From: an uncultured Muribaculaceae bacterium
Lineage (GTDB): Bacteria > Bacteroidota > Bacteroidia > Bacteroidales > Muribaculaceae
Assembly (NCBI GenBank): GCA_944320595.1
Contig: CALUIB010000002.1
Location: 62,001 to 126,000, forward strand
Length of the DNA stretch: 64,000 nt
Direction of reading: 5' to 3'
Shown here: one piece after another, positions 1 to 8,740 of the stretch
Numbering within the stretch: the first letter of the stretch is position 1
Layout of the letters: each line of letters begins with the position of its first letter
Program-made: the position numbers and the translations under genes
The notes under the pieces: generated by a model
What the model was told of the DNA's origin: nothing
Databases searched by the model: none
The model's input: the letters and a program-made list of their open reading frames with translations, nothing else

Positions 1-1
1 A

Positions 2-1309
2 AACATTCTCTCGGCAAAGCGCATCATCGCAATGGCTTGGGGCGAAAGCATATCCAACATCATTTACCGCGCCGTTGAAGGCAAAATCGACGACCAAGTG
101 CCTGCATCGGTATTGCAGATGCACCACCACGCCAAGTTGGTCATCGACCTGTCGGCTGCCGACGAGCTCACGCGCATAAGTCACCCGTGGAAGGTAACCT
201 CGTGCGAATGGAACGACAAGCTCATACGCCGCGCCATCGTATGGCTGTGCGCACAGACGGGGAAACCCATCCTCAAGCTTACAAACAAGGACTACAACGA
301 CTACGGCCTTAGCGAGCTGTTGGCCTACTACGGCTCGGCCTACAACGTAAACATAAAGATATTCAACGACCTGCAACACACCATCACCGGCTGGCCGGGC
401 GGCAAACCCAACGCCGACGACACTTATCGTCCCGAACGCGCCGTGCCATATCCCAAGCGTGTGATTGTGTTCAGCCCGCACCCCGACGACGACGTGATTT
501 CGATGGGTGGCACACTGAAACGCCTCGTTGACCAGCACCACGATGTGCACGTGGCCTATGAGACATCGGGCAACATCGCCGTTGGCGACGAAGATATGTT
601 CCGCTACGTGATGCTGATGGACCGCATCGGCGAGCGTTTCGGCATCGACACCGAGAAATACAAGGAGATAAGCGAAGAAATCCACAACTTCCTGAAAGAA
701 AAGAAACAGGGCGACATCGACATGGAGATTATCCGCTACCTCAAGGGCAAGATACGCCAGTGCGAGGCCACCACGGCTTGCAACTACATGGGCGTGAAAC
801 CCGAGAACATACACTTCTGCGAACTGCCGTTCTATGAAACGGGTACAATCAAGAAGGGCGACTTGACGCAAGTTGACGTTGACATAATCAAGAAACTCAT
901 CTTGAGCGTGCAGCCGCACCAAATCTTTGTGGCAGGCGACCTGGCCGACCCGCACGGCACACACAAGGTGTGCACCGACGCAGTGCTTGCAGCCGTCGAT
1001 GAACTGCTCGACGAGCCGTTCATGAAGGACTGCCGTATATGGATGTACCGCGGCGCATGGGCCGAGTGGGAAATCGACCACATCGAAATGGCAGTGCCCA
1101 TCAGCCCCGAGGAATTGCGCTCGAAACGCAACTCCATCCTCAAGCACCAGTCGCAAATGGAGAACGCTCCGTTCCTGGGCAACGACGACCGCCTCTTCTG
1201 GCAACGCGCCGAAGACCGCAACCGCGCCACGGCACAGCTCTACAGCGACCTGGGCCTTGCATGCTACGAGGCTATGGAGGCATTCGTTGAATACCACCCG
1301 ATAAAATAA
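2..1309 (+). CDS. nagB: Glucosamine-6-phosphate deaminase-like protein with PIG-L domain (5' truncated by window)
   Basis: The reading frame is already open at base 2, so the start lies outside the window and about 435 codons are visible. The first roughly 120 visible residues match the end of the NagB/6-phosphogluconolactonase fold. From about residue 150 the SPHPDDD metal-binding motif and a later DPHGTH motif mark a PIG-L/LmbE deacetylase-type domain. Bacteroidales NagB-like proteins with this fusion are about 660 residues long, which fits a missing 5' third. NagB converts glucosamine-6-phosphate to fructose-6-phosphate and ammonia in the cytoplasm, which suits an organism using amino sugars. 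The catalytic NagB part is mostly off-window, so activity is inferred from the family. Confidence 0.85.
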   Translation, partial: NILSAKRIIAMAWGESISNIIYRAVEGKIDDQVPASVLQMHHHAKLVIDLSAADELTRISHPWKVTSCEWNDKLIRRAIVWLCAQTGKPILKLTNKDYNDYGLSELLAYYGSAYNVNIKIFNDLQHTITGWPGGKPNADDTYRPERAVPYPKRVIVFSPHPDDDVISMGGTLKRLVDQHHDVHVAYETSGNIAVGDEDMFRYVMLMDRIGERFGIDTEKYKEISEEIHNFLKEKKQGDIDMEIIRYLKGKIRQCEATTACNYMGVKPENIHFCELPFYETGTIKKGDLTQVDVDIIKKLILSVQPHQIFVAGDLADPHGTHKVCTDAVLAAVDELLDEPFMKDCRIWMYRGAWAEWEIDHIEMAVPISPEELRSKRNSILKHQSQMENAPFLGNDDRLFWQRAEDRNRATAQLYSDLGLACYEAMEAFVEYHPIK

Positions 1310-1403
1310 GGGAAATACATCATAGCAACTTTCAATTATTATGATTTCCTTATTTCAATCATAAACTTTAAAGCAACAACAAATAAGTGAATCATAGGTT
1401 AGG

Positions 1404-1437
1404 AATCCGGTGGCGCGAGAGCGTAGCCGGATTTTTT
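1404..1437 (+). terminator. Probable rho-independent terminator after the NagB-like gene
   Basis: A 7-bp stem (AATCCGG/CCGGATT), with an inner GCG/GCG pair, is followed directly by six T residues. It lies 95 bases after the NagB-like stop codon. The rest of the 1310-1632 gap is AT-rich and holds only this hairpin and the gene remnant at 1548-1643. Confidence 0.6.
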
Positions 1438-1547
1438 CGTAATGTAAATAGCCCCAAATAAACAGCCTTGCTGTAACATAATTCATATTTATTTTTTGCA
1501 ATGTGCATTATTTTGGCATAACCGAGGATTTATTTTGCGAAAAATAA

Positions 1548-1643
1548 ATCACGCCGTTGAACGAAAAATCGCTTGAAATAATAAAACGCATCATAGAGCG
1601 CAACGGAGGAAAAATCATTAAGAAAACAGATTATGAGGAATGA
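1548..1643 (+). pseudogene. Remnant: C-terminal end of a paralogue of the downstream repeat protein
   Basis: This 31-codon open stretch has no upstream coding potential. It ends in a segment reading EIIKRIIERNGGKIIKK and then stops. The intact neighbour at 1633-2334 ends with LLAAIERNGGYVEK, so the IERNGG motif and its distance to the stop codon are shared. The remnant stop at 1641-1643 overlaps the start of the intact gene by 11 bases. The simplest reading is an ancestral tandem array whose first member has been deleted down to its tail. It could instead be a chance match, since the segment is short. Confidence 0.45.
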
Positions 1644-2334
1644 GATTTTAGTTGACGATAATTCCTGGTTGGAGTTTTATTCCGTGGTAATTCCCGGCAG
1701 CGGCACGCTGACTGCCGAATGGGGAAACGGCAAAATTGAACAGATTGAAGGAGAAGTGATATGGCTCGACCGCTGGGATGGTCTGGATAACCCGTATTGC
1801 CCCAATCTCCCCCGAAAAGAAACAAGACATAACAGGGTCAGTCTTTCTACAGAGGCAGAAAACGGTATAATTTCATTTCGCTTGGAAGCTCCATGGGCGT
1901 ATGGAGGGCCGTATGGATGGCACTCGCGCGCGCAAGTGCATATCGACATTAGCCGTTGCCCTTCGCTGCAACAGTTAACGTGTGCCAAAGTACAATCCTT
2001 AGACGTAACACAGAACACAAACCTTGAAGGACTTGAAATCTGGTATGCAGATTTGCAGGAATTGAATTTGGATAATAACCACAGGCTGGAAACATTGAAG
2101 ATTTTCCATTGCAATAATCTCAGAAAACTGGATTTAAGTAACTGCCCGGGGTTAAGATACCTTGAGCTATATTGTTGCCAGACGCTTGATACTGTAATCT
2201 TGAACGATAAATCGGAGCTGGAGTATGTCAGCTACAACTATAATACAGCGATAGCCGGGGAATCGGAAGACAGGCTGCTGGCTGCAATCGAGCGGAATGG
2301 AGGATACGTTGAAAAAACTTATTTAGGGGATTGA
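1633..2334 (+). CDS. Leucine-rich-repeat-like hypothetical protein, copy 1
   Basis: The product is 233 residues with no signal peptide or membrane segment. Residues about 105-200 carry irregular leucine-rich repeats of the Bacteroidales type (LTCAKVQSLDVTQNTNLEGL, LQELNLDNNHRLETLKI, LRKLDLSNCPGLRYLELYCC). The N-terminal half (WGNGKIEQIEG) resembles a small beta domain also found in its neighbour. The gene is followed after 4 bases by a paralogue in the same direction, so the two are probably co-transcribed. Base composition is clearly more AT-rich than the flanking metabolic genes, which suggests recent acquisition. LRR proteins usually bind other proteins; the partner is unknown. Confidence 0.7.
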   Translation: MRNEILVDDNSWLEFYSVVIPGSGTLTAEWGNGKIEQIEGEVIWLDRWDGLDNPYCPNLPRKETRHNRVSLSTEAENGIISFRLEAPWAYGGPYGWHSRAQVHIDISRCPSLQQLTCAKVQSLDVTQNTNLEGLEIWYADLQELNLDNNHRLETLKIFHCNNLRKLDLSNCPGLRYLELYCCQTLDTVILNDKSELEYVSYNYNTAIAGESEDRLLAAIERNGGYVEKTYLGD

Positions 2335-2338
2335 AAAT

Positions 2339-2992
2339 ATGGAAATCAGAATTGAAATCAATAAATTATTCGACAGCCAATATGCCATAGGCGTAAAGGC
2401 TGCCAATGGAAGTCGCTACACCATAGTATGGGGCGACGGAAACCACGACACATTCACAGGAACAGGGAAACCGCAGAGGCACTCGCATGATTACATCGGT
2501 TATCCTGTGAGGCAGAATTACAATATCACGATTGAATCGTCCGCAGATGATATTACAGGAATATTCATGCGATATGCCGCACTGATTTACGATATTCCCC
2601 CGGTGAGGCTTGCTGCAATCGATGTCAGCCAATGTTCGTCGCTCGAACAATTGGCACTGCCGCAATTCTCGGGCATTGAAGAACTGAGCCTCAAAGGGAA
2701 CCCAAGGCTTAGGAATCTGTCGCTTGAATGCCATTCAATGCAGGAACTCGACCTGTCGGGAAATTCACAGTTGGAATATCTGTATCTTGCCTTGTGCCGT
2801 AATTTGAGGGTTTTAGACCTCAGGAATTGCCCGTCATTAAAGGTGCTTGACATAGTGGGAACATATTCATTGAAAAATCTGCATTTGAGCGAAGGGATAG
2901 TTTTAGACAAAGTGAAAGTTTCCAAAAGATGCCTCGATCAAAACCAACAGCTACGGACTGCCATAACCAGCCGTAGGACAGAACGTTTCTAA
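2339..2992 (+). CDS. Leucine-rich-repeat-like hypothetical protein, copy 2
   Basis: The product is 217 residues and is a divergent paralogue of the preceding gene. It has the same N-terminal region with a WGDGNHDTFTGTGKPQRHSH segment and the same run of leucine-rich repeats (LEQLALPQFSGIEELSLKG, NLSLECHSMQELDLSGN, LYLALCRNLRVLDLRNCPS). The end (LDQNQQLRTAITSR) differs from the IERNGG tail of copy 1. No signal peptide is visible, so it probably acts in the cytoplasm. The two proteins may form a pair. Function is unknown. Confidence 0.7.
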   Translation: MEIRIEINKLFDSQYAIGVKAANGSRYTIVWGDGNHDTFTGTGKPQRHSHDYIGYPVRQNYNITIESSADDITGIFMRYAALIYDIPPVRLAAIDVSQCSSLEQLALPQFSGIEELSLKGNPRLRNLSLECHSMQELDLSGNSQLEYLYLALCRNLRVLDLRNCPSLKVLDIVGTYSLKNLHLSEGIVLDKVKVSKRCLDQNQQLRTAITSRRTERF

Positions 2993-3071
2993 AACCATAG
3001 CCCACTAATGCTACGATTTATCAATCGTGAAACGTAGGAACGCACGGTTCATGCGGCCACACGTTTTTTGC

Positions 3072-3428
3072 TCAGAAAGAGAGTGTGACGGTGACGGCTG
3101 CCATCTGGCACTTGAATGGCGGCGTGAGTTTCGACACGGCCACAGTGCCTCCCTCGATGAGAGGGAAACGTGTGCGCAGGGCACGGATTATGCGCCCGGC
3201 GACGTGTTCGAGCAGCTGCGACGGCATGGCCATCTCGGCTGCCACCGTGGCGTAAACCTCGGCATAGTTAAGCGTGTCGGCCAGGTCGTCGCTCATGGCG
3301 GCCTTGCCCAACGGGTATTGCAGGCTCACGGTTACTTCAAAGTCGTTGCCCACTTGCCGCTCCTGCGGCATCACGCCGTGGTGGGCGTGGAACTTCATTT
3401 GTTGCAGTGTTATGTTCCCTGTCATCAT
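3072..3428 (-). CDS. folB: Dihydroneopterin aldolase
   Basis: FolB converts 7,8-dihydroneopterin to 6-hydroxymethyl-dihydropterin and glycolaldehyde in folate synthesis. The 118-residue product has the family length. Near the N-terminus it shows FHAHHGVMPQERQVGNDFEV, with the conserved glutamate. A central LNYAEVYATV segment and a C-terminal KLTPP motif with the active-site lysine follow. It overlaps the stop codon of the upstream lipoprotein gene by 4 bases (ATGA), so the two are probably translationally coupled. Nothing suggests a functional link with that lipoprotein. Confidence 0.93.
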   Translation of the reverse strand: MMTGNITLQQMKFHAHHGVMPQERQVGNDFEVTVSLQYPLGKAAMSDDLADTLNYAEVYATVAAEMAMPSQLLEHVAGRIIRALRTRFPLIEGGTVAVSKLTPPFKCQMAAVTVTLSF

Positions 3429-4864
3429 TGGTTGCTGTCGTTATTGTCGGTTTCGCTTGGCTGCCAGGTGTATGCGCCTATGTCGATGTTGCCTCGGGCC
3501 GTACGGTCGAGGCCGTAGCGGTCGGTCGCAGCCTCCGTCGGACATAGCGACGGATCGCCTGCGCCTATGGCATCGCTTTCATCGCGGAGGCGGTAATCGA
3601 AGATATATTCTTCACGTATGGTGTAGAACATAGGGTCGCCCCCCCACACGCAGCGCAGGAAGTTATTGTCATCACTGCCCTCTGCCCCAAACAGGCAATT
3701 GCGCACCATCACAGCCGAGCCGGTTAGGTCGCCAGGCGATATTTCTGATGCGTTGCCATAGAATATGCAATTGTCAAACGCACCCTCCATGAGCGGAGAC
3801 TGGCCGTCGCTCTCGTCGGGCATTAAGTAGGAAAGTGATAAGATGGAGCCAGTTATCACGTCGAATAGGTAGTAATTGGCAAAGGTACATTGCGCAAACT
3901 GCACACGCCCGCCGGTGAGCGACACCACAGCTGCTGCAGCATCGGAAAACTCGCACCCGGCAGCCTCCACCCAAGCGTGGCTTGCGGCGAGGACCGACGA
4001 AGAAGAATTATGCAGCACACTGTTGAATAGGTAGAGCTTGCGCTGCTCCACGCCTGCCGAGTCGATGACCACGCCCGACGACGAGCCGCGCATATTCACG
4101 TATCGCATCTCGTTGCCGGTGCTTGTGGCTGTGAAACGAATGCCGCCCCACTGGCCCGACATGATGTCATAGTCGGTTCCGCCCACCACGTTGTCGAGCC
4201 TGTCGCCGCGCAAATTCACTTCCCGGCCCTGCTCGCCTGCGGCGACGAGAGTGCCATCAACCACCATTGCGGCCTTGTCGTGGAACATGAGCGTGGTGCC
4301 AGCATCGAGCGTGAGCGTCGCGCCCTCGGCCACGCGCAGGGTATCGTAGATGACGTAGGGTTTAAGCCCCGACAGACACGTGTCGGCAGTGATTGTGGGC
4401 GAGTACAGGCGCGTCACGTCTTGCCCCCAGGCCGTCAGCACCACTTGCTGCTCCACACCGTTGGTGATGAAACGTATCTTGTCTTCCATCTCCACCGGCA
4501 GGTCGCCGCCAGTGGGGTCGATGAATGCCTCGACGAAGACGAAGATGCTGTCTTCGCCACGGATTTCGACGTTGTTGAACGCCTCGCCGCTCATTCCGTC
4601 CACGTTGAGATAGAATTTCACCTGCGGATTGCCGCCATCGAGGGTTATCGACGAGATGTTAATCATCTTCTTGTGGCGGTTATACACCATGAAACGCCGC
4701 GTGGCCGTACCCTCCTCGGTGAGTACAGTGTCGAATGCGAGCGTGTCGGTAGAGAACTCCAGCACGTCGCTGCTGCTTGTGGTGAAGTCGTCCTCGATGC
4801 ACGATGTCAATGCCATGCCGATGGCTGCGGCAAAGATGACCATGATGGAATAAAAACTTTTCAT
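3425..4864 (-). CDS. Secreted lipoprotein, predicted beta-helix, function unknown
   Basis: Starting at the methionine at 4864, the product is 479 residues and begins with a lipoprotein signal (MKSFYSIMVIFAAAIGMALTSC); a longer frame opens 21 bases upstream but would bury the signal. The N-terminal domain (about 25-150) looks immunoglobulin-like and concerns deviations of a mean value typical of Bacteroidales surface proteins. Residues about 180-400 carry repeated short beta segments (LTLDAGTTLMFHDKAAMVVDG, GNEMRYVNMRGSSSGVVID) as in right-handed parallel beta-helix proteins. It is probably anchored to the outer membrane. The gene ends inside folB. The substrate or partner is unknown. Confidence 0.7.
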   Translation of the reverse strand: MKSFYSIMVIFAAAIGMALTSCIEDDFTTSSSDVLEFSTDTLAFDTVLTEEGTATRRFMVYNRHKKMINISSITLDGGNPQVKFYLNVDGMSGEAFNNVEIRGEDSIFVFVEAFIDPTGGDLPVEMEDKIRFITNGVEQQVVLTAWGQDVTRLYSPTITADTCLSGLKPYVIYDTLRVAEGATLTLDAGTTLMFHDKAAMVVDGTLVAAGEQGREVNLRGDRLDNVVGGTDYDIMSGQWGGIRFTATSTGNEMRYVNMRGSSSGVVIDSAGVEQRKLYLFNSVLHNSSSSVLAASHAWVEAAGCEFSDAAAAVVSLTGGRVQFAQCTFANYYLFDVITGSILSLSYLMPDESDGQSPLMEGAFDNCIFYGNASEISPGDLTGSAVMVRNCLFGAEGSDDNNFLRCVWGGDPMFYTIREEYIFDYRLRDESDAIGAGDPSLCPTEAATDRYGLDRTARGNIDIGAYTWQPSETDNNDSNQ

Positions 4865-5056
4865 ATAAACAATAACGCATGGCAATGCCTCTTTATTACA
4901 CCGCCAAGCACATGCATCGACACTCGTATGAAAAATGTTACAAAAAGTGGGTCATTTGTGGCTTTTCTAAGTTGCATACTGCTCTCGCCATACATTATAA
5001 GATGAGTAAACTGATTGGTCACGCAATGCGTGACTATTTTGGTATAATAAATTTAA

Positions 5057-5091
5057 GGATCCACACAAATTCCAGGAAATTTGGTGGATCC
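5057..5091 (-). terminator. Strong hairpin downstream of the Cbp1-like lipoprotein gene
   Basis: The arms GGATCCACACAAATT and AATTTGGTGGATCC pair over 14 bp with one bulged base and a 6-base loop. It lies 45 bases past the stop of the minus-strand gene at 5136 and is followed in that direction by an AT-rich stretch, so it may end that transcript. A second short palindrome (GTCACGC/GCGTGAC) lies at 5018-5034. The rest of the 250-base gap holds nothing else recognised. Confidence 0.4.
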
Positions 5092-5135
5092 CTATGCCCA
5101 ATATCAGATGCCCCAGGCTACTCCTTTGCAAAAAC

Positions 5136-6005
5136 TTAGTCGATTTGTATCACCAAGAAGTTGGAGAGCGACCAGAAACGTGTGGGATCGGTGATGAGCA
5201 GCGACTTCACGCCATCGTTGTCAACAATCTCGTATGTACCCTCCGGGTGCTTGGTATATATTTTCGCCTTCTTCGAGTGGAGCGGTATCTCGGTGAGGGT
5301 GCGCTTGTCGCCCTTGGTGAAATAGTTTATCTCGTAGTCGCCTTCAAGCACCTTGGTCTTGCGCAAGAAACCTGTTTCGATGATTTTGTTTTCTTTCAAC
5401 TCGTTTTTCGAGCCTATCACATAGTAGCAGGTATTAAGCTCGTTAACGAGCTGTTCCGACTTCTCCTCGGCGGCAACTTTCTCCTCGGTGATTGTCTGAT
5501 TGGCCACATTGAGCGAATCGACAGCGGTGTTCAGCACCTGTATCTCGATGTGAGCCTTGCGTAATTCCTCGGTGAGCCGGGCGATGGACGCTTCCTGGTC
5601 GGCAATCTGCTTTTTCAGCCCGTCGATAGTCTTTTGCAGTTGCGCCGAATCGCCTTTCGAGTTCTTTATGCGGCGTTCCAGCGAGGCGAGTTTCTCGCGG
5701 CGGTCTTGCAGTGCCTGCTGTATTAGTCTCATGTTGTCCATGATTTCCTGACGCTTGTTGCGAGTCTCGTTGTTGAGGTTCGATGCCGAGATTATTTTCT
5801 CCATGTCGCGTATCTGCATCATTCCATCGTTGATGTCGTTTATCAGGCTCAACAGGCTGTCTTTTTCGGCATTTGCCACAAGCAGCGAGTCGTTCAGGCG
5901 GTCCACAATAGCCGTGTCGGTGGCGGCAGTCTCAGTGTTGCTGTTATTGCAGGCTGCAAGGCACATCATGCAGGCCGCAGCCATTAACAAGATACTCTTT
6001 TTCAT
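5136..6005 (-). CDS. Cbp1-type coiled-coil lipoprotein
   Basis: The 289-residue product starts with a lipoprotein signal (MKKSILLMAAACMMCLAAC). Residues about 30-190 form a long coiled coil rich in E, K, Q and L heptads (DRREKLASLERRIKNSKGDSAQ). The C-terminal domain (about 200-289) has the pattern CYYVIGSKNELKENKI, then EITF-like strands and a final FWSLSNFLVIQI. This layout matches the Bacteroides family annotated as Cbp1 collagen-binding glycoprotein adhesin; the binding role is known only for the family founder. It is probably outer-membrane anchored. It stands alone, with rsmI upstream on the same strand across only 16 bases, so read-through is possible. Confidence 0.75.
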   Translation of the reverse strand: MKKSILLMAAACMMCLAACNNSNTETAATDTAIVDRLNDSLLVANAEKDSLLSLINDINDGMMQIRDMEKIISASNLNNETRNKRQEIMDNMRLIQQALQDRREKLASLERRIKNSKGDSAQLQKTIDGLKKQIADQEASIARLTEELRKAHIEIQVLNTAVDSLNVANQTITEEKVAAEEKSEQLVNELNTCYYVIGSKNELKENKIIETGFLRKTKVLEGDYEINYFTKGDKRTLTEIPLHSKKAKIYTKHPEGTYEIVDNDGVKSLLITDPTRFWSLSNFLVIQID

Positions 6006-6021
6006 TGTTCAAGAATGGGTT

Positions 6022-6759
6022 TTAAATGGTTTGTATGTTATGATTTTTGAATTGCGCATATTTGTCGATTTTCACATTTTCGGCTGGCTCCTTGCCTGCA
6101 ACCACTATCACTATTTCGCCACGCGGTTCGTTGGCCGTGAAATATTGGGCAAGTTCTTCAAGAGTGCCGTTATGTGTGGAATTGTGCAGTTTTGATATTT
6201 CCCGGCTCACCGATGCCTGCCTGTCGCCGCCAAATGCCTCGGCCAATTGCAGCAGCGTCTTGGCAAGGCGCATGGGCGACTCGTAGAAAATCATGGTACG
6301 AGTTTCCTGCGCCAGCGACGCAAGCCGTGTGGCTCGCCCCTTCTTCTGCGGCAGGAACCCCTCAAAGCAGAAACGGTCGCATGGCAGCCCCGAATTGACG
6401 AGCGCAGGAACAAATGCCGTTGCACCCGGCAGCGTTTCCACCTCGATGCCGTTGCGGCGGCATTCGCGCACCAGCATGAACCCGGGGTCGGAGATGGCCG
6501 GTGTGCCGGCATCGCTCACCAATGCTATGGTTTCGCCGCCTTGTAGCCGCGAGATGATGGTTGGCAACGTGTCGTGTTCGTTAAACTTATGGTGACTCTG
6601 CATGCGAGTGTCGATGCCGAAGTGTTTCATAAGCACTCCCGACGTGCGCGTGTCCTCGGCCAGCACGCAGTCGGCCTGCCGTAGCACTTCCACGGCTCGC
6701 GGTGTCATGTCGCCAAGGTTGCCGACGGGGGTCGGCACTATGTAAAGTTTTCCGGCCAT
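6022..6759 (-). CDS. rsmI: 16S rRNA (cytidine1402-2'-O)-methyltransferase
   Basis: RsmI methylates the ribose of C1402 in 16S rRNA with S-adenosylmethionine and fine-tunes decoding. The 245-residue product shows the family start MAGKLYIVPTPVGNLGD, the AEDTR motif, the SDAGTPAISDPG loop and the LPG-type SAM-binding turn. I chose the methionine at 6759 because it begins the conserved block; an ATG at 6774 would overlap the upstream gene. It begins 4 bases after that acidic-protein gene and is probably co-transcribed with it. Confidence 0.94.
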   Translation of the reverse strand: MAGKLYIVPTPVGNLGDMTPRAVEVLRQADCVLAEDTRTSGVLMKHFGIDTRMQSHHKFNEHDTLPTIISRLQGGETIALVSDAGTPAISDPGFMLVRECRRNGIEVETLPGATAFVPALVNSGLPCDRFCFEGFLPQKKGRATRLASLAQETRTMIFYESPMRLAKTLLQLAEAFGGDRQASVSREISKLHNSTHNGTLEELAQYFTANEPRGEIVIVVAGKEPAENVKIDKYAQFKNHNIQTI

Positions 6760-6763
6760 GATG

Positions 6764-7522
6764 CTATTTTGCATAAAAATGGTTGCGTATTATTGCCATG
6801 AAGTCGGCCACTTCGGGCGACTCGCGGTCCCAGTTGAGCATATCGTAGAAATATTCCTCGGCCTCGGCATACGACTGCATGGCCTCAACAAGGCTGATGG
6901 CATCGTTCATTTCCACGTCGCTGTTGCCGAAAAGCTCGCGTCGGTAGCGGAAACGGTCGTTGATGGTGAAAGCCCGTTTCAAGTCACGGCTCATGTTGCG
7001 CTGTAGCAAGTCGTCAACGGTGACCTGCTCCTCCTCACCGCCATCGGTGGGATATTCAGCCTCGGGAGACTCGTCCACTTCCTGTGGAAGTTCAGGCTCG
7101 TTGTCGTAGCAGTCGGCTATCTTTTGCGGTTCCTCATAGTCGAAAGTCATTTCCGTGGCAGGCTCTTCGGGACTGTCGTGGCGGCTGCCATCCCAGTCAT
7201 CGCTGTCACTGACATCGGTGAGCATCGGTGCTTCGTCTGTGGTGTCCGCCTCCGGCTCAAGTGCAGGCACAGGATTGTCCTCGGCACTCTCGGCATCCGG
7301 CATTGGGTATTCATCTATGCCCGGTTGCGGCGATGCCGCTTGTTCGGGCATCAAGGCTGCCGGCTCGTCGCCTTTAGCCAGCATCTCATCTATGCAGGCC
7401 ACTTTCTCCCTTATCATTTGCAATAGCATGGAGCGGTCGGCATCTTCCTTCCGTGCCACCAGCACAAGCCCTTCGAGCTCGTAAACGTGCCTAAGTATGT
7501 CGTCTATCGATACATCTTCCAT
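6764..7522 (-). CDS. Acidic conserved Bacteroidales hypothetical protein
   Basis: The product is 252 residues in three parts: a short helical N-terminus (about 1-50), a long acidic, proline-rich low-complexity linker (about 51-165), and a conserved helical C-terminus (about 170-252) containing RDLKRAFTINDRFRYRRELF and a VEAMQSYAEAEEYF segment. The C-terminal part is one I associate with uncharacterised Bacteroidetes proteins. No signal peptide or membrane segment is visible. It lies just upstream of rsmI. Function is unknown; the linker suggests a flexible adaptor. Confidence 0.7.
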   Translation of the reverse strand: MEDVSIDDILRHVYELEGLVLVARKEDADRSMLLQMIREKVACIDEMLAKGDEPAALMPEQAASPQPGIDEYPMPDAESAEDNPVPALEPEADTTDEAPMLTDVSDSDDWDGSRHDSPEEPATEMTFDYEEPQKIADCYDNEPELPQEVDESPEAEYPTDGGEEEQVTVDDLLQRNMSRDLKRAFTINDRFRYRRELFGNSDVEMNDAISLVEAMQSYAEAEEYFYDMLNWDRESPEVADFMAIIRNHFYAK

Positions 7523-7649
7523 AAGTCGAAATCATTTATCACCGCATTGTTTCAAAACACATACGGTATATTAAGCGCAAACTTATCAATAAAATTCCGA
7601 TTTTGCCTTATTATTATGCTTAAAGGATATAAAAATTATGTGCGATTTT

Positions 7650-8582
7650 TTATTTAACTATTCGCCCATTTTGTCCTTGGATGCTCACAGTGCCGCCTAT
7701 ACGTTCTATCCTGCTCTTAACCTCCAAGGCATAAGCAAAAGAAACTGATTTTGTAATCACCGAGGGTACATTGTCGGCCAAGGATTTTGCCTTAACCAAT
7801 CCGAGGCCGAGAATTTCGTTGATTTCTTTCACTATTGCCAATTTTGCCATCCCGTTCTTTTCCAGCACCACGTCATACAAATTAATGGCATTAGCCGGCC
7901 TTAGCCTTACGGTTGCCCCATATTCCTCTATTTTTGCCTGTATTATCGATGCTTCTCTTCGAGGCATCGTGGCTATCACCGAAGGCACATTATCGCAAAT
8001 AGCTTTTGCCTCGGCCAACGAAAGTTCGCGTATGGGCTGCATCGTGTCTTTTATTATTTTCAAAACTTGGAGTTTTCCCAGTCCAGTGTCTTCCAGTATT
8101 ATGTCAACCTTTGCATCCTTGGCATCATCGAATACTTCACCTGCACCAATGGAGCCTCCTGGTTTCTGTTGCGCCTGCCTAGGCCTACCCAACAGGTCAA
8201 GCAAGTCGGGAACCAGCACTGTCTCTATGGGATGCTCCTTCATGTTCCGTCGGTTGATGGCCGAAAATATGAACCTTTGCGCAACAGGCAGCATAGAACT
8301 GTCGATTATATAGGGCAGTATGCTGTTCTTCTCCTTTTCGTTGAAAGCGAATGTTATCTCACTATTAGTAAACTTCGACTTATAGGCATTCTCACTTGCC
8401 AAGTACAGGAAAAGCTTGCTGTCGAGTATGGCATTAGCCAGCACTTCGGGGAACTCATATGCACCACCTATCCCTTGGCGGTCGATGAAATATGTGATCC
8501 CAGCACGGTCGAAGGCATAACATATCTTGTCGGCTATCGCAGTGTCCTTGCGGCTATAGCTTATGAATACGTCATATTTCAT
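7650..8582 (-). CDS. TIR-domain protein with two ribosomal L7/L12 C-terminal-like domains
   Basis: The product is 310 residues. Residues 1 to about 135 form a TIR domain: KYDVFISYSRKD at the start, a FIDRQGI segment, LYLASENAYKSKFTNSE in the middle. Glu75 sits where NAD-cleaving TIR domains have their catalytic glutamate. Residues about 155-222 and 228-305 are two tandem copies of the L7/L12 C-terminal fold, each with the V(D/V)(I/V)(I)LE...GK(L)...(V)K(I/E)I pattern, an LA(E)AK or LVKAKSLADN helix, and a closing (I)E..GATV-type strand. L12 CTD normally contacts translation factors. The protein may couple TIR signalling or NAD depletion to the ribosome, or the domain may be reused as a sensor. 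It is a single gene with its own promoter. Confidence 0.85.
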   Translation of the reverse strand: MKYDVFISYSRKDTAIADKICYAFDRAGITYFIDRQGIGGAYEFPEVLANAILDSKLFLYLASENAYKSKFTNSEITFAFNEKEKNSILPYIIDSSMLPVAQRFIFSAINRRNMKEHPIETVLVPDLLDLLGRPRQAQQKPGGSIGAGEVFDDAKDAKVDIILEDTGLGKLQVLKIIKDTMQPIRELSLAEAKAICDNVPSVIATMPRREASIIQAKIEEYGATVRLRPANAINLYDVVLEKNGMAKLAIVKEINEILGLGLVKAKSLADNVPSVITKSVSFAYALEVKSRIERIGGTVSIQGQNGRIVK

Positions 8583-8602
8583 AGTCTATGTATTGTTTTC
8601 TG

Positions 8603-8634
8603 TAAAGATAGCACAAGCCAAGCACATTGGCAAA
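8603..8634 (-). promoter_or_regulatory. Promoter of the TIR-L12 gene
   Basis: On the minus strand TATCTTTA (8603-8610) lies 20 bases downstream of TTTG (8631-8634). This is one base off the Bacteroidetes -7 consensus TAnnTTTG and has the usual spacing. It ends 20 bases before the TIR start codon. Confidence 0.55.
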
Positions 8635-8690
8635 TCATGTCGGCATTATTTTCGCCCGTTTCCGCAATGTGTCTCCAAAGAGGAGGCACG

Positions 8691-8740
8691 AAAAAAGCAG
8701 GAAGGTTGCTAACACTGCTGTGCTTGCAACCTTCCTGCCT
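8691..8740 (-). terminator. Terminator of the tRNA operon
   Basis: A perfect 13-bp stem (8697-8709 with 8726-8738, GCAGGAAGGTTGC on the plus strand) is followed on the minus strand by six T residues. It begins right after the CCA end of tRNA-Leu, so it ends the tRNA-Gly/Gly/Gly/Leu transcript. Confidence 0.9.
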
